A stretch of DNA of 64,000 bases from Aquilutibacter rugosus (GTDB lineage: Bacteria; Pseudomonadota; Gammaproteobacteria; Xanthomonadales; Xanthomonadaceae). Below are positions 46,281 through 54,115 of this stretch, in pieces (the stretch's first letter is position 1; the number at the start of each line of letters is the position of its first letter). The notes under the pieces are model-generated. The model was not told where the DNA came from and made no database searches. It saw nothing but the letters and a program-made list of their open reading frames with translations. Location of the stretch: positions 930,001 through 994,000 of the forward strand of contig NZ_JAZHBO010000001.1 in NCBI RefSeq assembly GCF_036541335.1, written 5' to 3'. The position numbers and the translations under genes are program-made.

Positions 46281-47179
46281 ACCGGCAATGGTTGAAACAG
46301 CAACTGGCGGATGTGAACTGGCGCACTCCCGAAGATTGGCCGGTGCCCTTGCGTGCAGCGGCGATGGTTCTATGCGCGTTACTGGTAGCGACCGTAGCGG
46401 TAGCGCTACTGGCGCGGCCGGCCTATCAGGCACGGCAGCGGGCCGAACTGGCCCTACAGGCAGCGACGGCGGAGCAGGGCCGTGCACAGGAGCGTGTCCG
46501 GGGCGTGGCGCAACAACGACTGGAGTTGCAGAGGTTTGGCGGGCAGGGTGCGCTTCCGACGGCAATGGCAGTGCTGGTGCGCAGGGCTGCAACGGGTGGC
46601 GTAGCGGCGCTGGAGGACCAGGGCGCACTGCAAGTCAACGGGCGTGGCCGATTTAGCGACCTGATGGGTTGGTTACAGGGTGCGGCGACGCCATCCGATC
46701 CCTTACTGGCCGGGTGGCGACAGCTGCGGGTGGAATGGCGCGGCCAAGGCCTGGAATGGGATGGACAACTCGACCCATGGAGTGCAGGCAAAACGAAGGC
46801 CATCGCATTTGATCCTTTAGGGCATGCGGCGCGCGCCGATCGGGATCCGTTTGCGCCGCCCGAGGCGTCCTTGCCGGTGCCATCAATTGGCACCGTATCG
46901 GTACCCGGTGCAGTAGCGACGGTCGCGGACGCGACTTCTGCCTGGCCGCCCTTGCCCTTATCGCAGCAGTCGCTCAGCCATCTGCGATATGTCGGCACGA
47001 TCGGAGTCGCCGCCCAACGGCAAGGCTTGCTGCTTGCCGGCAACACGCTGTATCGCGTCGCGGTCGGGGATCGCATCGGCATGGAGCGTGCGCGCATTAC
47101 TGCGATTGCTGCTGACCGTCTCATCGCCGGTGAGACCGTGCTGGCCCTGCCACCGCAATCTTTAGGAGTATCACCATGA
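46277..47179 (+). CDS. PilO-PilP fusion protein
   Basis: This 300-residue protein reads as two normally separate pilus proteins joined. Residues 1-185 have the PilO layout: TM helix (about 25-47), coiled coil (about 50-85) and a ferredoxin-like part (GVAALEDQGALQVNGRG). From D190 the DPFAPPE motif and SLSHLRYVGTIG...YRVAVGDRIG match PilP/GspC-type HR domains that contact the secretin. Stand-alone PilP is a lipoprotein. Here there is no lipobox and the PilO helix would anchor it. The frame is uninterrupted, and its start and stop overlap pilN and the secretin gene (ATGA), so the fusion is not an annotation artefact. Confidence 0.75.
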   Translation: MNRQWLKQQLADVNWRTPEDWPVPLRAAAMVLCALLVATVAVALLARPAYQARQRAELALQAATAEQGRAQERVRGVAQQRLELQRFGGQGALPTAMAVLVRRAATGGVAALEDQGALQVNGRGRFSDLMGWLQGAATPSDPLLAGWRQLRVEWRGQGLEWDGQLDPWSAGKTKAIAFDPLGHAARADRDPFAPPEASLPVPSIGTVSVPGAVATVADATSAWPPLPLSQQSLSHLRYVGTIGVAAQRQGLLLAGNTLYRVAVGDRIGMERARITAIAADRLIAGETVLALPPQSLGVSP

Positions 47180-48507
47180 AGTCTGCCTGGTTGTTTGTCC
47201 TGTTGTGGCTGGCCGGAACGGGGCAAGCCCAGGAGCGTCTAATTTCCGTGGATGCGCAGGATCTGCCCGTCCGCATCGCGCTGCAGCTGGTCGCGCAGGA
47301 GGCGGGGGTCAGCATCGCGACGGCCGACAGCGTCGTCGGTACCGTGACCCTAAAGCTTGACCGCATTCCTTGGCGAGACGCACTGACCGTAATCGCCCGT
47401 AGCAAAGGACTGGTCGTGCGTGAGCAAAACGGTGTGCTGTGGGTAGGGCCGGGTCCGCTCAGCGACGATGGCGATGTGCCTCTGGAAACCGTCACGATCC
47501 CGATCCGATTCCACAGTGCCGCGCAAATTGCCAAAGCGATTACTGATGCAAAAGGTCTGGCCTCGGCGACTGCGGCGACTGCGGGCGCTGCAGTGAATGC
47601 GACAGACACCGCCGGGGCGTTCTTGTCGTCACGCGGTCGGCTGTTTGCGGACGAGCGCAGCAACATGCTGGTCGTTAGCGATGTACCCGAAAAGATCACC
47701 AAGCTCAAAGCGCTGGTCCGGCAGCTCGATGTGCCGGCTCAGCAAGTGCTGATTGAGGCGCGGGTCGTGGTGGCTTCGGAGCGGTTCGGTCGCGAGCTCG
47801 GTTCGCGTTTCGGCGTCAATGCGCAACGTGGTCGCTATGCGCTGGGCGGGAATCTGGAGACGACCGCAGAGAATATAAGCGAGGGCTCCTTGGCCAAATC
47901 GGCGCTGATGACGGGTCTGGCGTTGGCAAGTCCCGCCGGTGCCGCCGCCCTGAGTGTGTTGCGGGCAGGCACACAAGTCGACCTGGAACTGCAGGCCATG
48001 CAGGCCACCGGGCAGGGACAGATTATTTCGCAACCGCGAATCATTACCACCAACCAGCAATCGGCGCGAATCGCCCAAGGTCGTGAGATCGGCTACGTGA
48101 CCCTGCAAAATCACGGTAACGGGGATCCTTCGCCCAATGTGGCGTTTAAGGAGGCGCTGTTGGAGCTGCAAGTCACGCCGACCATCACGCCCGATGGCGA
48201 GGTCTTTCTGCAGGTGCAGCTGAAAAAGGATGAGCTCGACGGCTATGTGCAGACGACCGTGGGGGATATCCCGCAGATCAACAAGCGCGAAGTGACAACG
48301 TCGGTGCTGTTGCGTAACGGTCAGACCTTGGTGGTTGGTGGCGTGCAGGAGGATCTGCGCCAGGACGCGCGCAGCGGGTTGCCGTTCCTTGGAGATTTAC
48401 CGTGGCTCGGTGCGTGGTTTCGCAAGACCCGGGCGCAACACGATCGGGCCGAATTGCTGATCTTTCTGACGCCGACGGTATTGCCTGCGCAGCCGACTCA
48501 AAGCTGA
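47176..48507 (+). CDS. Short PilQ/HofQ/ComE-type secretin
   Basis: This 443-residue secretin has a signal peptide (ending GTGQAQ), N0 and N1 domains (LISVDAQDLPVRIALQLVAQ, then VTIPIRFHSAAQIAKAI) and the secretin core from about residue 190. Core motifs are QQVLIEARVVVASE, SQPRIITTNQQSA, LQVTPTITPDGEV and GLPFLGDLPWLGAWFR. It lacks the AMIN domains that make typical PilQ about 650-750 residues, and matches HofQ/ComE in size. The product would form the outer-membrane pore for DNA uptake or pili. The ATG overlaps the fusion gene stop. Confidence 0.85.
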   Translation: MKSAWLFVLLWLAGTGQAQERLISVDAQDLPVRIALQLVAQEAGVSIATADSVVGTVTLKLDRIPWRDALTVIARSKGLVVREQNGVLWVGPGPLSDDGDVPLETVTIPIRFHSAAQIAKAITDAKGLASATAATAGAAVNATDTAGAFLSSRGRLFADERSNMLVVSDVPEKITKLKALVRQLDVPAQQVLIEARVVVASERFGRELGSRFGVNAQRGRYALGGNLETTAENISEGSLAKSALMTGLALASPAGAAALSVLRAGTQVDLELQAMQATGQGQIISQPRIITTNQQSARIAQGREIGYVTLQNHGNGDPSPNVAFKEALLELQVTPTITPDGEVFLQVQLKKDELDGYVQTTVGDIPQINKREVTTSVLLRNGQTLVVGGVQEDLRQDARSGLPFLGDLPWLGAWFRKTRAQHDRAELLIFLTPTVLPAQPTQS

Positions 48508-48607
48508 ATCAACGGCAATGAAGACTTCTGAGAGTGACGATGTGCGCATGACAACTTAACGAGGCATTGGCCATAATGGCGCTTTCATCGCCAATTCGAA
48601 CGCGCTT

Positions 48608-49624
48608 ATGTCCGACCCCATTGCCGTCCAACCCCGTACGCCTCCATTGGTTGACCGTTTCCGTGCTCTGCGCGATGCGCTGGCCCAGGAGATTGTCGGG
48701 CAGTCCCATCTGGTGGAGCGGCTGATCATCGCGCTGCTGGCCGATGGCCACTTATTGGTCGAAGGCGCGCCGGGCCTGGCCAAGACCACGGCCATCCGGG
48801 CCTTGGCTTCGCGTCTGGATGCGGAGTTTGCGCGGATCCAGTTCACGCCGGATCTGTTGCCGGCCGACTTGACCGGTACCGACGTGTGGCGCCCTAACGA
48901 GGGGCGATTTGAGTTCGTGCCGGGTCCGGTGTTTCACCCGATTCTGCTGGCTGACGAAATCAACCGCGCGCCCGCCAAGGTGCAGTCGGCCCTGCTCGAA
49001 GCGATGGGCGAGCGACAAGTCAGCGTCGGCGGTCGGACGTATGCGCTGCCGTCGCTGTTCCTGGTGATGGCGACGCAAAATCCGATCGAGCAGGAGGGCA
49101 CCTTCCCGCTGCCAGAGGCACAGCTGGACCGGTTCCTGATGCATGTGGTGATCGGCTATCCCGATGCGGGTGCGGAAACCAAGATTCTGTCGATTGCCCG
49201 TGAGCGGGCACGACGTGAGCAAGCCTCGGGCACGCCGAATCAACAAGGCGCAGACGGTCTGCATCTCACTGCCGATGAAGTGCAGGCCGCGCGTCAGCAG
49301 GTTCTGGATGTGCATCTGTCCGAACCCGTGGAACGCTATCTGATTGAAGTGGTGCTGGCATCGCGCAATGCGCAACGTTATGACGGTGAGTTGCATCGTC
49401 GGATTGCGTGGGGTGCCAGTCCGCGCGGAACCATTGCACTGGAACGCTGTGCACGTGCGCGTGCCTGGCTCGAGGGTCGCGACTATGTGACCCCGGACGA
49501 TGTGCGCGCGGTCGCCGTCGACGTGCTGCGGCATCGTATTTTGCCGAGCTACGAAGCCACGGCCGAAGGCTGGGATGGCGAGCGCCTCGTTAATGAGGTG
49601 CTGCGCGTGGTGCCATTGCCGTAA
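48608..49624 (+). CDS. MoxR-family AAA+ ATPase
   Basis: This 338-residue ATPase has Walker A GAPGLAKT, Walker B LADEINRAPAKVQSALLEAM and sensor region MATQNPIEQEGTFPLPEAQLDRF. MoxR proteins act as chaperones with the DUF58 and VWA proteins encoded directly downstream. A CATAAT hexamer near 48571 may be part of its promoter. It is the first gene of a six-gene unit ending at 54018. Confidence 0.93.
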   Translation: MSDPIAVQPRTPPLVDRFRALRDALAQEIVGQSHLVERLIIALLADGHLLVEGAPGLAKTTAIRALASRLDAEFARIQFTPDLLPADLTGTDVWRPNEGRFEFVPGPVFHPILLADEINRAPAKVQSALLEAMGERQVSVGGRTYALPSLFLVMATQNPIEQEGTFPLPEAQLDRFLMHVVIGYPDAGAETKILSIARERARREQASGTPNQQGADGLHLTADEVQAARQQVLDVHLSEPVERYLIEVVLASRNAQRYDGELHRRIAWGASPRGTIALERCARARAWLEGRDYVTPDDVRAVAVDVLRHRILPSYEATAEGWDGERLVNEVLRVVPLP

Positions 49625-49639
49625 TCCGGATCCGCAAAC

Positions 49640-50566
49640 TTGGCCGTCAAGACTCCCGCATCGCCCGCCGCTAATTCGGGTACGCAACCGCAACTCGCTC
49701 AGCTGATTGGCTTGCGCGAGCTGGTGCAGCGCCGAAAGCCGGCCAAACGCGGACGAGTCGGCGTCAGCGGACCCTCAATGTCGCCCTTGCGCGGCCGCGG
49801 CATGGAATACGCTGAATCGCGTGAGTATCAGCATGGTGACGATGCGCGCCATATGGACTGGCGCCTGACGGCGCGGACCGGCAAAGCCCACAGCAAGGTG
49901 TTCCAGGTTGAACGCGAGCGACTGACGCTGCTGGTCGCTGATACCTCGCCGCGTCTGTATTTCGGCACCCGCGTCTGCTTTAAATCCGTGCAGGCTGCCC
50001 GCCTCGGTGCTGTCGCCGTGTGGCAAGCGATCAAAGATGGCGATCGCGTTGCGGCGTTGCGCGGCAGTCGTGCCGAAGAACCCCAGCGGCCCGCTTCGGG
50101 TATGCGTGGCGCCTTGCCCGTGCTCAATGCACTGCGCCGCTGGTATACCGAACCGCCGACGGACGACGGTGGCCTGGCGATGGCGGTTCGTCACGCGATT
50201 CGTCTGGCCAAGCCTGGCACCCGCGTGGTGGTTCTGGCCGACCCGCGCAGCGTGCTGGATATCGAATCCTCGCAGTGGGCGGCTCTGTCGCAGCACAAGG
50301 AATTGCTGGTACTGCTGCTGACGGATCCGCTCGAGCTGCAACCGCCATCCGCCTACGCCGCATTCCGCAGCCAGGGCCAAGCGGTCAAATTGGACCTGAG
50401 CGCTGCGGCTACGCGAGATTCATGGGATGCGCAGTTCGCTGCGCCCTTGCGCCAGGCGATGGCAGATCTGTCTCGCATTGGCGTACGGGCTGCTGCCGTC
50501 TCAACTGCAGACGCCCCTGATGCCTGGCTCGATCTGGTGCGTCAATCCGTGTCGCAGGTAGCTTGA
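49640..50566 (+). CDS. DUF58 domain protein
   Basis: This 308-residue protein contains the DUF58 motif (EYQHGDDARHMDWRLTARTG) followed by a VWA-like fold (TLLVADTSPRLYF). The start is probably TTG 49640 (AVKTPASPAAN); no ATG precedes the conserved region. It sits between MoxR and a DUF4381 protein, the usual order in Bat/MoxR operons linked to envelope stress. Its stop overlaps the next ATG (TGATG). Confidence 0.88.
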   Translation: MAVKTPASPAANSGTQPQLAQLIGLRELVQRRKPAKRGRVGVSGPSMSPLRGRGMEYAESREYQHGDDARHMDWRLTARTGKAHSKVFQVERERLTLLVADTSPRLYFGTRVCFKSVQAARLGAVAVWQAIKDGDRVAALRGSRAEEPQRPASGMRGALPVLNALRRWYTEPPTDDGGLAMAVRHAIRLAKPGTRVVVLADPRSVLDIESSQWAALSQHKELLVLLLTDPLELQPPSAYAAFRSQGQAVKLDLSAAATRDSWDAQFAAPLRQAMADLSRIGVRAAAVSTADAPDAWLDLVRQSVSQVA

Positions 50567-51021
50567 TGGCAACGCCCAATCTGCCACTGCGGAACATTCA
50601 TGCCACCGAATCGATTCCATGGTGGCCATTGGCTCCCGGTTGGTGGCTACTGATCGCCGCCACGATCCTCGTTGCGACCGCGGTGTGGTGGTGGCGGCGC
50701 GCGCAAGCGCAACGGCGTGCCCGCGTACGTGGCTACTTTGATCAGGAGCTCGAACGCTTTGAGGCACCGGCAGCGCAAGTCGGCATGATGTCCGAACTGT
50801 TGCGTCGTGCCGCCCGCCTGCATCAGCCGCAGGCAGCACATCTGCAGGGCGAAGAGTGGCTGGCCGTGTTGAATCGCGGACTCAAGGACCGACCGTTCCG
50901 TGACGAACTCGGTGCGCTGATTCTGGATGGCGGTTTCCGCCGCGATGTGGCGGTGGCCGATCGCGACCGGTTGCGCGATGCCGTGGAACGGCGCTTCATG
51001 CGGTGGGTGCGAAACATATGA
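50566..51021 (+). CDS. DUF4381 membrane protein
   Basis: This 151-residue protein has one TM helix (about residues 23-43, APGWWLLIAATILVATAVWW) and a charged cytoplasmic helical domain (LRRAARLHQPQAAHLQGEEW), typical of DUF4381 proteins that accompany VWA/Bat genes. Translation is coupled at both ends: TGATG with DUF58 and ATGA with the VWA gene. Confidence 0.85.
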   Translation: MATPNLPLRNIHATESIPWWPLAPGWWLLIAATILVATAVWWWRRAQAQRRARVRGYFDQELERFEAPAAQVGMMSELLRRAARLHQPQAAHLQGEEWLAVLNRGLKDRPFRDELGALILDGGFRRDVAVADRDRLRDAVERRFMRWVRNI

Positions 51022-52052
51022 TCGCGATGGCCGGAATGGAACTGTTCGACCTGTCCCTGTGGCGGCAGATCCAGTTTGAATTGCCGATGATGCTGTGGCT
51101 GCTGCCCGTGCCCTTGCTGGTGCATTTTCTGTTGCCGGCGCGCAAGAAGCAAAGCGCTGCGCTGATCATGCCGACCGCCGACGTGGCGGCCGTGCGGGAT
51201 CATCGGGCCCTACGTGGTCGCGGTCGCGCCGCCAATCCGTTGCTGTGGTTGGCCTGGTGCGCACTGGTGGTGGCGGCTGCCTTGCCGCGCCTGCTGGGAC
51301 CGCCGGTGACGCCGCCGGCCATGGGGCGCGATCTGATGGTGGTACTCGATCTGTCGGCAAGCATGACGGCGGACGACATGACGGTGGGCGCGCGGCAGGT
51401 CGATCGACTCACGGCCGCCAAGGTCATCCTCGATGAATTTCTGGAACGGCGCGAGGGCGATCGGATCGGATTGATTGCCTTCGGCAGTAATGCGTATGTG
51501 GTGACGCCGCTGACGCGCGACCTGAAAGCGGTTCAGGCCCAGCTGGCGACGCTAGAGGCAGCGATGGCCGGGCCGGCTACGGCCATCGGCGATGCCGTGG
51601 CTCTGGCAGTGAAGCGTCTGGATACTCCGATGCAATCGCAACGGGTTGTCATTTTGCTGACCGACGGGTACAACACCGCGGGCACGCTCACCACCGACGA
51701 TGCCGCCGATCTGGCTGCTCGCCTAGGTGTCAGAACGTATGCGGTTGGCTTCGGTGACGATCCGGCGCTGACAATCTTCGGTTTCCGCCTGCCCATCAAC
51801 ATGCCGCGCGATGACATTGACGAACAGGCATTGCAACGGCTTGCTGCTGCCACATCGGGCAAGGCATTCCGCGCCCGCAAGACCGAGGAACTGGCGCAGA
51901 TTTACAACGAGATTCAGCAGTTGGAGCCGATAACCCGTAAGTCGAAATCGATTCGTCCGGTAATCAGTCTTTACTACTGGCCGTTGGCGCTGGCTTTGGC
52001 CTTGAGTCTTGGTGCGCTGTGCTGGGATGCACTGCAGCGGAGGCGTGCATGA
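51018..52052 (+). CDS. VWA-domain membrane protein (BatA-like)
   Basis: This 344-residue protein has two N-terminal TM segments, a VWA domain with an intact MIDAS (VVLDLSASM, the DxSxS pattern) and TDGYNTAGT, and a final TM helix (YYWPLALALALSLGALCW). The domain probably binds a partner through a metal ion on the periplasmic or cytoplasmic face. ATG 51018 overlaps the DUF4381 stop. Confidence 0.9.
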   Translation: MIAMAGMELFDLSLWRQIQFELPMMLWLLPVPLLVHFLLPARKKQSAALIMPTADVAAVRDHRALRGRGRAANPLLWLAWCALVVAAALPRLLGPPVTPPAMGRDLMVVLDLSASMTADDMTVGARQVDRLTAAKVILDEFLERREGDRIGLIAFGSNAYVVTPLTRDLKAVQAQLATLEAAMAGPATAIGDAVALAVKRLDTPMQSQRVVILLTDGYNTAGTLTTDDAADLAARLGVRTYAVGFGDDPALTIFGFRLPINMPRDDIDEQALQRLAAATSGKAFRARKTEELAQIYNEIQQLEPITRKSKSIRPVISLYYWPLALALALSLGALCWDALQRRRA

Positions 52053-53686
52053 ATTTCGATCCCGCACCGTTTCTGTTCTTGCGGCCCGCCTGGTTGTTTC
52101 TGTTGCCGCTAGTGCCTTTGTGCGCGTGGCTGGTGCTGCGCCAGCGCGGTCAGGCCGGCATCTGGGAGCGCTATGTGGATCCGGAGCTGCAGCCGGCGGT
52201 GCTGGAGCCTGCTGCGAGTTCACGCGGGTGGGGCGCCGCCCTGTGGGTCAGCGTGATGATGACGTTGGTGTTGCTCGCCTTAGCCGGACCTAGCGTGCGC
52301 CAATCCGAACAGCCGCTGTGGGATCGCAACGATCCGCTGGTCGTGGTGATGGATCTGTCCACCGACATGCTGCGCGACGACGTGGCGCCTTCGCGGCTTG
52401 AACTGGGCAGTGCCAAACTGCGCGGCTTGCTCAAGGACTGGGCGGGTGATGTCGGGATGGTTGTGTATGCCGATCAGCCCTTCACCATTTCGCCAATGAC
52501 CGAGGATCCCGCGAACGTCGAGGTGTATCTGGATCAGCTGTCGCCGGATATCATGCCGCGCAACGGGCGCAATCTGGCCATGGCGTTGGACTACGCCAGT
52601 CAATTGGCTCAGCGCGATGGCCAGGTCGGCGGCACACTGCTGGTGTTGACCGGCGATGCGGACACGGCGGCTGCCGACGCGGCAGCCAAGGCGAGCGCAC
52701 GTGGCTTCACAGTTTCGGTTATGGGCCTGGGAACCGCCGCGACGCTTAATGAGTCGGCCTTGCAGGCCGTGGCGTCGGCGGGCGGTGGGCGGTACGCGCG
52801 TGTCGATCCCGCCGGTCAATCCGACTGGGACCACCTGCGACCGGAAAAGTCAGCGGGTAGTCGGCTGGCGCAAGGCTTGCAGACTGTGCGCAACGGGTAT
52901 GTGCGCCAGGACAACGGGTTCTGGTTGTTGCCTTTCATTCTGCTGCTCGCACCGTTGGCGTTTCGCCGTCGCCAGTTGGCCTTGAACGTACCGCTGCTTG
53001 GGGCGCTGCTGGCCGGCGCGATGTATTTGAATCCGACCGCTGCGCAGGCGCAGGTGGCACCGGCGCCCGCTCCGCGCGCCACATGGTGGAGCACCATGGA
53101 GCAAAGCCAGGCTCGTCTGGCACAGGCCGGTGATGACGCGTACGCGGCCGGACGCTATGCCGAAGCGGCGAGCGCCTACGCCGGTGTGTCCGGCGCGCAA
53201 GCACGCTACAACCAGGCCAACGCACTGGCCAAGTCGGGTCAGCTGAAACCGGCCATCGAACAGTACCGGCAAGCCTTGGCTGCCGATCCGGCCAACCGCG
53301 ACGCCAAGATCAATAAGGCCATCGTCGAGGCGGCGTTGAAGGCGCAGCTCAATGCCTTCGACAAGCCCAAGGCACCGCAAACCAAACAGGGCCAATCGCA
53401 GAAGGACGCGGACCGCTTGCGCAAACAGCAGGAGGCGCTACGCAAACAGCGCGAGGCGGAGGCGAAGGCCAGGGCTGAGCGGGCCAAGGAAAAGGCCAAG
53501 CAGATGCAAAAACGCGATGACCATATCAATCCGCTTACCGGCAAGCCCTATACCGCCAAGGAACAGCAGTCGCGCGAGGATCTGCGCAAGCGGCTGGCGC
53601 AAGTGAAAGACGATCCGGGCGGTCTGTTGCGGGCCAAGTTTTATCTTGAATATCTGCGGCGCCTGCAGGCGCAGGGAGACCTGTGA
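52049..53686 (+). CDS. VWA plus TPR protein (BatB-BatC-like fusion)
   Basis: This 545-residue protein joins an N-terminal BatB-like part (TMs at about 10-27 and 65-82, a VWA domain, and two TMs at about 290-330) to a TPR-containing tail (AEAASAYAGVSGAQARYNQA and SGQLKPAIEQYRQAL). A long Lys/Arg/Gln/Glu coiled region follows (about 445-500). The MIDAS reads DLSTD rather than DxSxS, so metal binding may be weakened. Overlaps at both ends show it belongs to the same transcript. Confidence 0.85.
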   Translation: MNFDPAPFLFLRPAWLFLLPLVPLCAWLVLRQRGQAGIWERYVDPELQPAVLEPAASSRGWGAALWVSVMMTLVLLALAGPSVRQSEQPLWDRNDPLVVVMDLSTDMLRDDVAPSRLELGSAKLRGLLKDWAGDVGMVVYADQPFTISPMTEDPANVEVYLDQLSPDIMPRNGRNLAMALDYASQLAQRDGQVGGTLLVLTGDADTAAADAAAKASARGFTVSVMGLGTAATLNESALQAVASAGGGRYARVDPAGQSDWDHLRPEKSAGSRLAQGLQTVRNGYVRQDNGFWLLPFILLLAPLAFRRRQLALNVPLLGALLAGAMYLNPTAAQAQVAPAPAPRATWWSTMEQSQARLAQAGDDAYAAGRYAEAASAYAGVSGAQARYNQANALAKSGQLKPAIEQYRQALAADPANRDAKINKAIVEAALKAQLNAFDKPKAPQTKQGQSQKDADRLRKQQEALRKQREAEAKARAERAKEKAKQMQKRDDHINPLTGKPYTAKEQQSREDLRKRLAQVKDDPGGLLRAKFYLEYLRRLQAQGDL

Positions 53687-54018
53687 TGCCGTGGGGGAAA
53701 CGATCCGACCGAACCGTGGCCGAGTCCTGGGTCCAAGCGCTTGCCGAAGGCGATGCCGGCCGCATTGAAGCGGCCCTGATTGCGCTGTTACCCGGCGAGG
53801 CCAAGGCCATTGCCAATCCGACCGGTCTGGAGACGGTGATGGCGTGGCTGGCGGATGCCGAGCAGGTCAAGACGCTGGACTATTGGCAGCGGGCCCGCTG
53901 GGGCCGGGGCGGCGAGTCGCAGGCGCTGCAGGAACTGCGTCGGGTCTTTGCTCATGGGCCGCAGTGGCGCTCGAATGAGTCACGTCGGTCCGGTCTGCCG
54001 CCGTTGTATCCCGACTAA
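53686..54018 (+). CDS. Small protein, possible BatD C-terminal remnant
   Basis: This 110-residue cytoplasmic protein follows the VWA-TPR gene with a TGATG overlap. It has no signal peptide or TM segment. In related operons this place is held by BatD, a protein of about 550-600 residues. The segment ALQELRRVFAHGPQW and the end LPPLYPD recall the C-terminal cytoplasmic end of xanthomonad BatD as I remember it. A remnant that keeps only this tail is therefore proposed, but the similarity is unverified. Alternatively it is an unrelated small gene. It is uninterrupted and has a ribosome-coupled start, so it may still be functional. Confidence 0.5.
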   Translation: MPWGKRSDRTVAESWVQALAEGDAGRIEAALIALLPGEAKAIANPTGLETVMAWLADAEQVKTLDYWQRARWGRGGESQALQELRRVFAHGPQWRSNESRRSGLPPLYPD

Positions 54019-54064
54019 TCCGTCACTGCAGGGCCCGCAAGGTCCGGTGATCGTGCGAAAATAT

Positions 54065-54095
54065 GGGGCGCTCGTTTGAGCGCCCCTTCTTCTTT
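54065..54095 (+). terminator. Hairpin with T/C-rich tail before tkt
   Basis: GGGGCGCTC (54065-54073) and GAGCGCCCC (54078-54086) form a 9-bp stem with a GTTT loop, followed by TTCTTCTTT. It either ends the MoxR/Bat operon or, if the AAAATAT just upstream acts as a -10, sits in the tkt leader. Confidence 0.7.
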
Positions 54096-54115
54096 CCGCA
54101 GCCCAAGTGAGCCGT

